Shown in pieces: positions 48,809-60,748 of a stretch of 64,000 nucleotides of DNA. Position numbers and translations under genes: made by a program. The stretch lies in assembly GCA_964036295.1 (NCBI GenBank), contig OZ038466.1, positions 9,698,001 to 9,762,000 on the forward strand, read 5' to 3'. Below the pieces are notes generated by a model. The model was given only the letters and a program-made list of their open reading frames with translations, was not told where the DNA came from and searched no databases. Position 1 is the first letter of the stretch; the number at the start of each line of letters is the position of its first letter. This DNA is from Plumapathes pennacea. Lineage: Eukaryota > Cnidaria > Anthozoa > Antipatharia > Myriopathidae.

Positions 48809-49234
48809 TTTTTAACTCAATGCTAATGATGTGTTGTTGATAGAGAAGGAAGGGAATATTAAGAGAAGAACAAAGGAAGACGAGCAGGTGTAGAGAGGAT
48901 CAACTAGCAAGGAACAGGGTAAGTACAAAAAGAGCGAGAGAGAGAGAGAGAAAGTAGGGGGGGGGGGGGGGGGAGGGGCGAGACAGACATTGTAAAATAT
49001 CAAAACGTACCATGAAAAAGATGTTTATGTCTGCGAGCCTTTGATGCAGTTTTCCTGTTCAGCAACGTCATATATTATCACCTACATTATATTTGTTCAG
49101 TTACACTTCCGAATAGGTGAACTTTTATTTCAAAAAATTCATAGTATAATCCTAGTTGGCCTTCATCACAGTTCCCGGCACATCGACTACCAATAAATAT
49201 ACGGCGCCTGTTGAAATACATGAATGGCCGTATT

Positions 49235-49470
49235 TATTACATAAACTCTGGTGTGATATAGAGATTTCCGCCACTGAGAAATGTCGTATCTGAACACACG
49301 TAAAAATACGAAATTTTTACGTGTGCTAATATCAGCCAAGCAGTGATCTTGCATGTTTTTGCATTTCTTAGTGGCATTCCTCGTTCGCTTCGCTCACTCG
49401 TGAGATATCGAGATGAACACTCGAAGATAAATTTCATATCTCCGCGCGCCCATGTATTATTCTCTATTTA
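49235..49470. repeat. Dispersed repeat distantly like family B
   Basis: The order of features parallels family B: a palindrome around ACGTGTAAAAATACG / AAATTTTTACGTGT, then TCGTTCGCTTCGCTCACTCG, then AAATTTCATATCTCCGCGCG and a final ATTCTCTATTT. Sequence identity to the 9741 copy is limited, so I call it a relative only. Confidence 0.45.
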
Positions 49471-50001
49471 TCTTGGACGACAAAGAATTTGTCTCAGACG
49501 AAATTTTTGTCAAGATAATTACGGAAGAAAGACGAAACGAAAACACGAGATTGTTTCGTTTCCAGTTTCCAAATTCATATTTCTTGGGTATGAATACGGC
49601 CTGAACACAGTACAAACCTGTTCTGGTTTTGTAATTTGTGACGTGTGACGTGTGATGAACGCGAGTTCGCTTAATAAGGAGCGAAAAACTTTAGTTGGAA
49701 TAGAATAGTCTTCTGTTAGTCTTTGTCAATCTTTAACGAGTCTCCGACTCCTTGGCACCATGTGTATAGATAAATGATTGATTGATTGACTTTAAAAAGT
49801 AAGATAGCGTCCCGATTGTTACCCTCGCAGTGATCGGGGATGGTATAGTTACACGGCCGGTCAAACGGCTAAAAACGCGCGTGCCCTGGTCCCAGAGAAA
49901 GGAAGATGCATTTAAAACTGCATAGCTGAGTTTGAGCTAAACTCAAGCGCTAGTGATGCATCAGAACAAATTATTTGTTTCTAAATTTGCTGTCGTACTA
50001 T

Positions 50002-50190
50002 GGACCCCTTCACGGATTTGAATGCACGATGGGTAATTAGGGCAAATAAACTGCACATACATTTGTTTTTCTGATCAGTAGAACTTCGGAGCACTCCAAG
50101 TTGTCATTTGCAAGCTTTCAGTGGTTCTAGATTGTGTTTCTTTGTTCTTGCCCTGATTACCCATCATGCATTCAAATCCATGAAGGGGTC
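50002..50190. mobile_element. Near-palindromic MITE with long TIRs
   Basis: The left arm starts GGACCCCTTCACGGATTTG and continues GATGGGTAATTAGGGCAA. The right arm is its inverse, CTTGCCCTGATTACCCATC to CATGAAGGGGTC. Inverted repeats of about 45 bp occupy half of the 189-bp element. TA lies just outside both ends. It sits in unit 2 of the duplication. Confidence 0.8.
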
Positions 50191-51059
50191 TATTCTCTGT
50201 GCCACAAACGTACATAATATATAGTGACAAAGGTGTAGGCATATAAATAATAAGAAATAGAATAATAGGTTTATTAGCATTTCCACTTAGTGCTTAATGA
50301 ACAAGAATATATGCAGAAAATGGTACATTTGCTAAAAGTTAAAAATAAAAATTGTGTGGGCCCAATTCTAACTAATATACAATAACTAATTAATTTTACA
50401 ATAATTAACTGTTGGTGACTATTATACAATAATATTACAACAAAGTAAAAAGACAATATCTGAAAATATACATGCCGGGAAACTTGATCAATATTCGGGT
50501 GCAGTGCATTTTAAATGCTTTGTGCTTATTTCATTTTTGAGTTTTACTTTTATTGAGCACAGAACTGTTAGGCTGTTTTCCGAGCCAAATTGTATTTTTC
50601 GAGTTATCTGTCTTTTTCAATTGGCAGACCCAAATAAAAAAACAGTATGCGTAGATTTTTTTTACAGACTTTCATCATGCTAATGAACACATAAGCCACT
50701 AACACTCACTTGTGAACAAATTACTCGCAAAAGAAGCTTCCCCGTATTTTACGGGGTCCCACTAGTGTTAGAATAACTATTAAATTGGACCCTAAATTTT
50801 TCCCCGTTGCGTAAATCAAAACTAAGAACAAACAAGGAGTGTCCCGAAAAAAAGCGCTGCCGTGCGCGCAATGTAAGGAAGTCTCCTTTGATGATTAGTC
50901 AAATAATATCTATTTGCCTTCGGGCGAGCGAATATCTACAAACAATGTAAACAGCAAAGACAAAAAGAGGCACAAAGTCTCGCGAAAAATTGCCAACTTA
51001 ACTTCTTTTAGATGGTGACGGGGAGATTTTTCCATCATAAATGAACTCATAGATCTAAC

Positions 51060-52160
51060 TTATCTCCAAGAAAGGGAGAATACGCGAATTGTACGTCGGT
51101 TCTTCAGGTACTCCACCGCAGATGCATCGGAAACCATCTCGTGCGAAATCGTCGTGTGACGATGTAGTTGTACCCTATTTATCTTTCCTCCTGCATGAGA
51201 AACGATCACTGAAGGCACGATGTCGGTTCTCCGTGAGCGCGCGCTTCTCTGCACGGCCACCACAAACAGTAAAACCGCCATGTACAGCTCCATAAGACGA
51301 AGAATGGTGTTGAACACGAACCACGGCCACGCAGAGACAAACTCGGCCTCTGAAAATGTCCCGTAGATATCGGAAATGGCGTAAATCTGCATAGCACTGA
51401 TTGTAAACCCGCCCAGAGCCATCGCTACGCAAATTCTCTGGATAACTCGTATTTGCCGTCCACGGTCTACTGTTCCAGACATTGAAACCGTTCTTGCATT
51501 TCTGAATTTCTTGTTGAGCACAAACGACAAAAAGGAGTAGAAAAAAGCGAGCAGCATATTGAACGTGGTTCCCATGACTTGGCAGGCAAACGACAAACCT
51601 TTGAAGCGAGGAAGAAACGAAACTGTAAGTTCAGCTGCGAGGGCAAACGCGAAGTAAGGCACAGTCGTGAGTGCGATATTGCGAGTCGTGTACCACGTTT
51701 GAAACTTTTGTTGCAGACAAAGTGCGTTTCTGAGGACGATGAAGACCAACGCGTACGCACTGACAATGCACGGCTGACCGACGGCCCATAGTAAGTTGAG
51801 AACTGAAGTTGGGAGGAATTGTTTGGAGTGATACGCATCCAGTGAGAGAAACAAGCTCCTTGACCAACCGTAGAGTGCTAACAGCGACAGGATAACATAA
51901 GGCACTTTCTTACGGCCTCTCTCAGCGATCTTGTGGTATCTAAGTAATGCCACAGCTGCAGAGACGCCGAGTAAACCAAAAATTGTACCGAGACCGTACT
52001 GGTGAAAATACCAGGCGCCTCCCCAGTCCTTAATCGCTGTCGACCATTCTGGAAAAGGTTCTCCTTGGCCTTCTGGTTGGTTTTGTGGTGTCGTTTCGAA
52101 TTCGGGAGTCGGGATGTTATTTCTTCCCGTGTTCGGCTCAGATTCTGGAGCTGGTGGCAT
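51060..52160 (-). CDS. PRRT3/4-like seven-pass membrane protein, copy 2
   Basis: A single exon of 366 codons, ATG at 52160-52158. Its sequence parallels copy 1 (44775-45845) almost residue for residue: the same N-terminus MPPA-ESEPNTGRNN, the same seven hydrophobic segments, and islands GWSRSLFLSLDAY and WYTTRNIAL. Differences are scattered single substitutions. The C-terminus reads on through a different frame, ending NRRTIRVFSLSWR, because copy 1 lacks two bases near 44803. Homology continues upstream of the ATG, so both copies probably retain similar promoters. Function is unknown; PRRT3/4 proteins are orphan membrane proteins. Confidence 0.85.
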   Translation of the reverse strand: MPPAPESEPNTGRNNIPTPEFETTPQNQPEGQGEPFPEWSTAIKDWGGAWYFHQYGLGTIFGLLGVSAAVALLRYHKIAERGRKKVPYVILSLLALYGWSRSLFLSLDAYHSKQFLPTSVLNLLWAVGQPCIVSAYALVFIVLRNALCLQQKFQTWYTTRNIALTTVPYFAFALAAELTVSFLPRFKGLSFACQVMGTTFNMLLAFFYSFLSFVLNKKFRNARTVSMSGTVDRGRQIRVIQRICVAMALGGFTISAMQIYAISDIYGTFSEAEFVSAWPWFVFNTILRLMELYMAVLLFVVAVQRSARSRRTDIVPSVIVSHAGGKINRVQLHRHTTISHEMVSDASAVEYLKNRRTIRVFSLSWR

Positions 52161-54589
52161 TCTCTAGTCACTGAAGTGTCTGTAGTTGAGGGTGATTTCC
52201 TGACTGCAGATTCGTTAACACTTGACACTGGTTTGTCGAGCCACAATTGTAATTTTTTTGCGAGGGTGATTTGTGCTCTTCAGGAGAATTGCCAATCTCG
52301 CTGATTGACTATGCGATTTGCATAAGGACCTTGAATGATATTCTCTGTATTCCTTTGACGATGTTTTTCCCCTTGTGTGGGGGCTTCCGTACTTCGCAAA
52401 TTGTGATAACCGTTATCTACGTTTACTAATTTGATCTATCATCATTTGCACTGGGAGAGGGCAACGTCTTATGCTAAATCAAACCATATTTTCGATATTG
52501 CACAAAAATGTGAAAAATATGGTAATGTTCATTAGCAACCGGCGATGAATGGGCGCACTGAAATCCCGCTGGTCCTTCCGAAAGAAAATTACTATAATAC
52601 TGTACAGGTGTCTTGACTTTGTTGATAGGCGCAGTTATGTCAGTGCAAAATTCAGTTTTTGTTTCGGGTGAGGTCTGAATAAACTGACAACTCACAACGT
52701 GGCAACTCCAAGAGTGTTTTCAGCTTGAACAACTTTCCTCATTTATCACCGCATCCCCACTTTTCAAAGCCTTCTCATTGGCTACACGCCAATAAAATTA
52801 AACCGCACCAATGACGCCCACAGTGCCAGGGTGTTTCTTCACTTCGTGTGCATGACTAAAAATAAATAATGGCTTGTACTGCGAAACTTGGGAACTTTAA
52901 AAGCTTCGCCAACACTAATTTCCTACTGTGTTTTGTGTAAACAAAGTGTCATACGAGGCTGCCTTTTGTCAAATTTCATTTTCTGGTAAAGAGTATTGGG
53001 CCGTTTAATCGTCGAATCATAAACAGCTCCCCTGGAAACCTAACAACCTATTGGGCTAGCTGTTATAATTAAAGTCTCGAGTGGCATCTCGAGGCTAGGA
53101 CATTTTTTGTCATCTGAAATTTCCGGAGAATGCTAATATTTTAGTAGCACTATTATATTTAGCTTTCGAGCGATTTTTCAAAGGAAAACCGTGTTTCTTT
53201 GCTGTTACCGTGCGCTTTCTTTGTTACAATCTTTCTCTCTCATTTTCCGGTTACTCTTCTTTGTTTTTTTTATTACTTAGTGCGTGCTGTTTTAAATTTA
53301 ATAAAGGCAAATTTAAAAGACCCAATCGGCCGATGATATATTTTCACACCCACTGGTTTGCCCTCTTAAAGATTGCCGTTTTATGTTCTTAAAATTTCAA
53401 GTCTTGCTATTTAAGAGGACCTGATGAAAACAGTAGCCCACGGTAAAAACTGACGTAATCTGTTTTGCACTTTATGAAAAGATATTCAAGGAATCTTGGA
53501 GCAGAGCATAATCATATTAAAGGAGGAGTCTGGTTTGAATTGGAGAATAAATGTTGATAAAGATAATCCCTCGAAACGTCACATATCGCTAGCCTGCGTG
53601 TGCCTGCAGGCTGCATATCGCTTTATTCGTGATGTGGGCGCGATTGAATGATCCAAAGACATCAAGCAATCAAATAAGAATATAATATTAATTTAGGTTG
53701 GTTCGTATTTGACAGGTTCTGTCAACTCAACTTCTGTGAACAGCTGAAGGCGTCGAGCAGCTATTAGAGCAGTCCTTGTGTTTTGCTTGGTAACGGCTAG
53801 ATAACTGTATAGTTTTTTTCGGGTCCACCTTACCTTATACCAAATATGAGTAAAATAAATTGTTGTTGTTGTGGTATACAGCTCAGGCGAATCCCACGCC
53901 TACGCAAGACATTTTGCTTTGCTCAAAATATGAAAATAGGTGTCAGCGTATTTACTCTGCAAGTTGGCGTATTCAGTCTGACGAGGGAAACACCTGTCAG
54001 AAACTGTCAGTTCCTGCCTTGTCCGAGGAAATGGTCGCTCTTCTTAATAGTTCAGGCAAAACAAGCTCTGCGACTAAAATTGTGAAAGCTCTGTGACTAA
54101 AATATTTCCGACTCGTATTCTTTAATAGAAATCGATTCCCCACTTTTCTGCTTATAAGAAGGTAACAGGAAGAGGACAGGGATATATTGAATATAACACA
54201 CAAGAGTTTTAGGAAAGAGTCGTGACCATTTATTCTACTGTATCTATTGCTGGAAAGGTTTCTGCTTATATTCTTCTGTATATTCTTCTTTATTAACGGG
54301 ACTGTTCTGACGGATCAAAGTGGGCAAATTTTAGCACCAAAAAGGAGCAGCGACGGAGCTATTGTACGTATTGAAATTTCAGTGACTTACAGTATTTTCT
54401 AAGTATTCATCTTGTAAGTTTGCATAAGAGCCAGTTTGTGTAGGCGTACTGCGTTTTCTCAATCTAAATTTAATTGAAATTGCCTCTGCCCAATAATGAC
54501 GTGTTTGCTTTCGATCATTCAAGTCGGTCTTACCCACAGGACCCAGTAAGTTTTTTGAATTCCTTCTCGAGTCTGCTTCGGTCAAAAAC

Positions 54590-55410
54590 CGAAGACCCCG
54601 GCATTTGAACTTTTCGATTTTCCGATGATCAAATTCCCCACTCTCGGGCCAAAATGACTGTTCAAATGCCCCGGTTTAAGGCTGAATTTAGTGGTCAAAT
54701 GCCCCACCCCCGGGGCAAAAAAACGCTGAAAAACAGATACACGTCTAACAATTTGACTTGTTATTGTGAAAGTCGCGCGCGTCCGAGCTCGATAACGGTG
54801 AGTACGTTGGCTAAAATTGTTTCTTTAAGCGAATTACACTGTAGGAAGTAAATACGAGTGATTGCAAGACTGAAGTAGATTTATAAACTATTTATATACT
54901 GGGCAAAGGGAAAAAAAGTCGAAGGGAATTGACACGTTTGTTTACAAGAAGTGCCGCGAGTCGTGTTCCGACGCGCCGAGGGTATTAAAGTCGTTGACAT
55001 TTTTCTTTAAACCGTACGACTAACAAAATGCATTTATTTAACATCCAATGATAAGGTTTCAAACCATACCTTGAGCGAAACAGCGCTTTATTGCGAGTTG
55101 TTTAAATCGTAACGGCGCAACATCGGAGATTGATCCTCGATAAATGAACGTTGTGCTTGGAACATTCACTGATATGCCTCTCAATTTAGACAAAATAAAC
55201 ACTTAGCACACAACGTACGCACAGCTAAAACACTTTCGCGTAAAGCAGGGCGAAATTGAGGGAACGAGTTCAAATTCCCCACCCCTCCGTGGTTGTGGTC
55301 AAATGCCCCACCCCGGGCGAGAGCGGTTGGTCAAATTCCCGCCTCCCCGGGCAAGGGAGGCGGTCAAATGCCCGGGGTATGCCTGGGGGGGGGGGGGGGG
55401 GGAGGGGGGA
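54590..55410. repeat. Region bounded by inverted CAAATGCCCC-type arrays
   Basis: Around 54600-54720 and again 55270-55385 the sequence repeats (G/T)TCAAAT(G/T)CCCC(A/G) with variable C/G-rich tails. About 550 bp of ordinary sequence lies between. The right array ends in a poly(G) tract at 55386-55402. It may be the two ends of one mobile element, but I could not define termini or a target duplication. Confidence 0.5.
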
Positions 55411-55544
55411 TGTGCGAGTTTCAAATTGATCGGTACATTATTTGGGGGAAAGTCTTTCAGCGTCTTATAGATTAAGAAATTGACCCCAGGATGAGGATAG
55501 CATGTTTTGAGCAGATGCGCCAATCCAGTGGTCTTTCATACATA

Positions 55545-55675
55545 CAGTCAACTTCCCTCTAATACGGATGCCTCTCTAAGACGGACGGCGCCTGTCGTGT
55601 TTTCAGTCATTTACTCTAGCTAAACGGACTGTTGGAGCTGGTCCTGAGGGTTTCCGTTTTAGCGAGAGTTGACTG
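55545..55675. mobile_element. MITE related to 36551-36729
   Basis: Left end CAGTCAACTTCCCTCTAATA, right end TTTTAGCGAGAGTTGACTG; TA precedes the left end. The interior has CTCTCTAAGACGGACGGC, matching the SRPRA intron 5 element in arrangement. Confidence 0.75.
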
Positions 55676-55979
55676 AATATCGTACATTATAAACTCCAAT
55701 AAACGGATATTTTAATCAGAAGAGTACAGAGTTATGGATACAGATCTCAAGTGCGTTGTTGCAATAGTATTTGGTCATCGTGCTGGACTGATTGTGGTGT
55801 GACTTGTAAAACAAACGTTGAATTGGCCCCAGACAACGAAGAAATCGGAGCGATTAGTTTGAGTAATTTGGTCAAACGAAGAAAATATTGTTGCTTGTGT
55901 AGTATGACGTGTTGCTTGGTGACCAGGCACAAAGCTTCACTAACGACCCAGTGGATTCGTGTCCGCAGCATACAATTAA

Positions 55980-56050
55980 TTGTTGTTGTTGTTGTTGTTG
56001 TTGTTTTGCATGTGTGTGTGTGTGTGTATGTTTGTTTGTTTGTTTTTTTG
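55980..56050. repeat. (GTT)n, (GT)n and (TTTG)n simple repeats
   Basis: Consecutive GTT, TG and TTTG runs, noncoding. Confidence 0.95.
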
Positions 56051-56059
56051 TAACCTAAC

Positions 56060-59000
56060 TTTCAGTGTGTATTGTGTATCCCCCCGGTAGGTGGGTGGGG
56101 AGGGATACTCCCATATATGACACCGAAATTCAGTACCCAGATCGTGTTGACGCTCATCCCGGCATACTGTCCAAACTAATCAACGAGATCAGGTCGATCT
56201 AAGAAAACGCCGACTGTGCGCAGCTCAGCTCGTGTTTAGCCGGGATCGATCCGTAACTGCCTTGTGTGAACAGACTCTTAGCAACATACGGTAAAACCGG
56301 CATCGAACTCGGGACTGTGGGAACCTGGGTTTGGCACAATGGCATACGTATCGAACTTGCGCTCCTATTACCATCTTAAATTTTTGCATTTACTCTCTTT
56401 TTCTATAACTCCTCTTCGGCTTCTGTGAGCTCTGTTTCACGTACATCAACCCGGTCGAGTCTCTTGCCGTCGTCTTTTCAGCTCGCTCTGGATCCTGTAA
56501 ACCGCTGTCATATATATTATTTTTAATTTAGTTCTCAGCTTCAGGAAATGTAGTCTCCTGCGCAGACGTCGATCTTTGAACTCATCGTGCAATTTTCTTC
56601 CTCACGTCTGCATAGGAGGCTACAGGAAATGGCGATTTGGGAGAGCCAACTACCCTATTTTCCCCCGGTGGAGCATGCCCCGCTCCCATTCCAACTGGCC
56701 CCGCCCTAACCCCCTGGAAGCTTGGATTGCGCATTTGGAAACCAGCATCGCGGCCTGTAGTTTACATACTGTATGAGTGGTGGAGACATATTTTAATGAA
56801 AGATGGCCTTTGGATCACTTAACTAAGTCCAATATTTCATGTAGTGAATCGTTTGTATCTGATTAACAATGTGATTTTGCATTTTGAGTTGGCCCTTTGT
56901 TTGAGCGGGCACCTGCATGTCGCTTTTAAATCATTGGACCGGTCATTGTGACGCAGAAAACGTCGAGCGATTGATGGGCAAATAAAGTACAGCTGAGTCA
57001 GGAAGCAAGGTGTTGTTTCAAATATAAACGTTTTCGCCACAAGCGAGTTTTACCCCGGCAGCTAGAAAATTTTCCAACCGCCCAAAATGTGAAATGAAAC
57101 CAGAAATGTGACGTTGATTCAAGTGAATGCTCTTGCTCAGTATCTTCTATTTTTTATTATTTTTGAGCGGAGTTTGAGCCTTTTATCGTCGTTTTTCCAG
57201 TTTGGAAGGTAGTGCAAAGGAGTAAGACTGTAAGTTACGAGCTTCGATCCAAGGGCGGGTTAAAGAACGGCTAGCAAACTGTGTGACTAAAAAAAAAAAC
57301 CGACTGCATTGTGGCTCATTTCGTATCCGACTGTACCATGAATGTTAAAACTATGTTTTTCTTTGTTCTTTCGGTCAATGCATCACAGCAGCCAACAGTA
57401 ATCACTTCCATATTAAATCTGAAATTCTAGCCGGTTACAATATACAGTCACTCCATGCTCGCGTCACCACTTTGTACAGCCGTCAATGCAATATACAATA
57501 TACGCTATTTACTATTGTTCGGAGTTTTTGACAGAAATGTTATTAGCGATCTGTCCTGTACTCGACCTCACAGTGCGGCTGATATCAATACAAAATAGTC
57601 GAACCGTACACTAAATTTGCATTTCTAAACCACTAAAGAGCTTTTCTTGGCGTTCAACTTATTTTTTCCTGGGGATCCAACTTTGTATTGCCTCGATCAT
57701 GCCGCATAACAATTTTGAATTAACTACACCATTTTAGCTTAGTTCCCTGTACTGCCTCGTGGACCTTTTTCAAAACTAAAGGTAACTGGAAAATAGAAGT
57801 AGGATGGCAGGGTATTTGCGTGTCGTTTTCTAGTCGCAACTATGAACGATGGTATACTTGAATATGCAGAGGGGAGTTGCCGATTTGTTCCAGTAACTAT
57901 TTCTTTACCGTCACGAACAGTTTCCGTGAGAGGTGAAAGACAACGACTTTTAGAATCGATACTCTCCCGGAGTCATAGATACTATTTTCTTGCCGGGGGC
58001 ACTTTCGGATGTAGTTCTGTGTTCATGCATTTAAGAAAGTACAACAGCAACTACTCTAAAACCAACAGAAGAAATCGGAATCTTTTTCCAGCTCTGGAAA
58101 GGATTTTTTGGGGGACTGCAGTGCTCATTTTTGATCAAACTCGAGGTTAATTGGACTTACTCTACTCGACTCCAACACTGTTGTAAAAACACTGGAGTAA
58201 AAAGAAAGACTATATTTGTCAAATCCCAAGTTACTTTTAAGGTGCACTGTTTCTAACTGACGGTGACGCAAAGAAAAATATTCTGCTCTCTTTCATCAGA
58301 GAGGAAGCAACAGTACGGTCCACTGTTTGCCAACGTATAGTCGCATTGTTTACGATTCGATCAAATTATGCTAGCGTTCTATATTTGTAGTTCTGTCAGA
58401 ACTGTTAGTAAGCGAGGTATTTCCCACCCGCTGTGAGTCATAGGACCAGAGCCGAATAACAAGAAATAATTTTGTTGCACAAGAGAGCTTTAAATGTTTA
58501 CCTCCCCACAATGTCCATCTATTTTTACTGTAAAACAACGAAACAGTTGCCCAGACAATTTACCAGCAATTCTGGGTAAGGCCAAAGTCACGGGAGCATA
58601 TTGTATTGTCCCGCCAGGATCCTGTTTTTTGGTGTTTTGTTTTAAAACTGGATATTCTTATCAACTGAACTCTGCACCCACAACCTACGCTTTTCGCCCT
58701 TGGGTAAAACAAACAGAACAGCAATAGTTCTTCCACCTTTCGGACGTCATATTTCAGTTTCGAGCAATGCCCAATTTTACAGCGGAAATCCTCGTAAAGC
58801 GCTGTCGCCGTCACTGCCAAATTCGATCCCAGTAGATGGGCACTCAAAGGATCTTTTTGATGGGGCTTTCAACCCCTTACCCTTTAAAATGATACCACTC
58901 TGAGGTCGAAATAATGATGATATACCTCTAGAAAAAGGTTGCCTCCATTTTATGCCTTTGATCAGACGTCTAGGAAAACCACACGCGACTGACTGGGCAA

Positions 59001-59137
59001 CGCGACTTTTGCGAAGCCTTCAATCGAGGGACGAGTTTTAGAACCCTTGTGAAATACCAATACGATTTTCCTTTGGGCAGACGTGGTTACCGACCCTTTT
59101 AAATACCACAGTGTTTCGCTTTTTCTGTTTTTTCTGT

Positions 59138-59168
<31 letters not shown>

Positions 59169-59660
59169 TCTGTTTTTTTTTTTTTTTTTCTTATACATGA
59201 GGCGTGAAAGAAAACCCTTTCGGGCGGAGCTTTCTCCACCTTCCTCATCCTAGAACCAATAGAGTCAAATGAAACCCAACGAAGTGACCACTCAAATGAA
59301 GGCTCTGCTCCATGAGTAGTAACAGTAGTATGATGGCACTAACTACAGTACTGACTGAGTAGTAACAGCAGTGTGAGGATGCTAAGTGGGAGAACTCACG
59401 CAGTTCGCCTAATATAATCATTGTTTTAATCAACAACACAAAGTGGTGCTTCCAGCTCTTGGTTTATTATTACGTACTATACTTTTGATGGACAATGCTT
59501 GGTTTTTCAGTCGAAAGCCACGCAAAGCTCGATGCAAAGACATGCTAGAAAATTCTATAATGTCAAATTAATGACTGAAATGAACTGCTTTCTGTCTAAA
59601 GTCTTACTTGATATTTTTGATAACAGAGTAAAACCGAGGAACGTTCCATGTCACTTGGAT
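56060..59660. other. Intergenic sequence with no recognisable gene
   Basis: No ORF in this interval has a family I recognise; the longest isolated one is a 102-codon frame at 57842-58150. A T/C-rich tract lies at 59120-59190. The segment at 59040-59100 (TGAAATACCAATACGATTTTCC) is a dispersed repeat also present at 14380-14405. Confidence 0.5.
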
Positions 59661-59665
59661 AAAAA

Positions 59666-60748
59666 TCATGCAGCAACGACAGGGGAGCTGGTTTTATGGG
59701 ACAGCTTTGTGCCTCTAGCCCAAGTAGCAAGGAGCGCACATGACAAATAGAGTTCTAACATTCTCTGGGCTGTTGTGAGCCCAAACCACGGCCAAGCATC
59801 GGGTACAGCAAAATCTCCAGCGAAATTCCCGTAAACTCCGACCATGGAGTAGATCTGCAGAGCGCACAAGGCAAAACCACCAGCAGTAGTCGTTGTGCAG
59901 GTTACAATGACGACCTTCGTGTACTGCGCACTCGTCAACTTTTTTCGGTTTTCCTTCCAGGCTGATTGTCTCTGAAATGGACCCGTCTTAAATCGGTTAA
60001 CACGGTGTTTTTCGGATCGCCATAGCGTGATAAATAATGAACAGTACAACGAGATCAGGAACAATGCAAAGAGGATGTACAGAACTTGACAGAAAACCAG
60101 CATGAGCGTCTGGGAAGGAAGAAAAGAGACTGTCAATTCTGCGACTAGAACGAACACAAAGTAACTCGTCGCCACTAGAGCGATGTTTCTTGTAGTGTAC
60201 CAGCTTTGGAAATGTGCGCGCAGAGAAAAGGCTTTTCTGAGAACGATAAAGACGAGCGCGTAGCTCGACACCAGGCACGGGTTCCCTATCCTCCACAAGA
60301 AATTCCCAATCAACCGAGGAAATATCTTTTTGGATTGATAAGCATCGATGCAGAGGATGAGGCAGCGTGAAAGACCGAACAGAGTCGTGAAAATGAGCAC
60401 TGTGATGAGAACTGGGGCTCTGGTTCTACCTCGCTTCCACGTCAAAGCGAGTAGCGCAGCCGAAACAAGGGCAAGACCACCAAATGCGGCCCCAATGCCG
60501 TACTCATGAAGTCCCCAAGCGATTCCCCATTGTTGGCGGGCAGTTTCCCAGACAGGCGCGGGCTCGCCTTGTGGAAGCTCTGGTTCTGGCTCGCTTATCC
60601 CTTTCTCTGCCGTTGAGTTTGCCAGAAGTAGACTTCGTTTGGCCGGGAATCTAGAGGCAGCAAGAAGCACAGTCCCTTCCATGATGTGCGATGCTCTGGC
60701 TTTGAATCTAAATATCCAACTGGCGCCAAGCAGCTGCCGCGGCAACAT
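59666..60748 (-). CDS. PRRT3/4-like seven-pass membrane protein, copy 3 (diverged)
   Basis: A single exon of up to 360 codons. The first ATG is at 60748 and a second in-frame ATG (MEGTVLL) at 60682 is equally plausible. It shares the architecture of copies 1 and 2 but is clearly diverged: WGIAWGLHEYGIG at the domain entry, then FGLSRCLILCIDAYQSKKIFP, SSYALVFIVLRKAFSLRAHF, WYTTRNIAL, ELTVSFLP and DAWPWFGL. Seven hydrophobic segments follow the same spacing. The N-terminus is rich in Pro/Glu (SEPEPELPQGEPAP). The gene is head-to-head with RRP1 across about 530 bp. The PRRT3/4 family call rests on the seven-pass core; the function is unknown. Confidence 0.8.
   Translation of the reverse strand: MLPRQLLGASWIFRFKARASHIMEGTVLLAASRFPAKRSLLLANSTAEKGISEPEPELPQGEPAPVWETARQQWGIAWGLHEYGIGAAFGGLALVSAALLALTWKRGRTRAPVLITVLIFTTLFGLSRCLILCIDAYQSKKIFPRLIGNFLWRIGNPCLVSSYALVFIVLRKAFSLRAHFQSWYTTRNIALVATSYFVFVLVAELTVSFLPSQTLMLVFCQVLYILFALFLISLYCSLFITLWRSEKHRVNRFKTGPFQRQSAWKENRKKLTSAQYTKVVIVTCTTTTAGGFALCALQIYSMVGVYGNFAGDFAVPDAWPWFGLTTAQRMLELYLSCALLATWARGTKLSHKTSSPVVAA

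Larger units (their letters stand above)
42870..54510. repeat. Tandem segmental duplication carrying PRRT-like genes
   Basis: Unit 1 (about 42870-47930) and unit 2 (about 47930-54510) match in order across coding and noncoding sequence. Paired landmarks: GGTAAACAGCATGGGG at 42893 and 47948; CCTTTGATGCAGTT at 43710 and 49039; the coding regions at 45845 and 52160; CACGCCTCTGCG at 47405 and CACGCCTACGC at 53896; and TGTGTAGGCGTA at 47784 and 54436. Unit 2 is longer because of insertions between about 48330 and 50850. Coding identity looks very high by eye. Confidence 0.85.

Noticed and set aside
56270-56350. Possible tRNA-like segment (GCATCGAACTCGGGAC)
   Set aside because: No paired acceptor stem, anticodon arm or intact B box could be drawn around it.
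57842-58150. Isolated 102-codon ORF
   Set aside because: No recognisable motif, no splice or promoter context and no homologous copy in the window.
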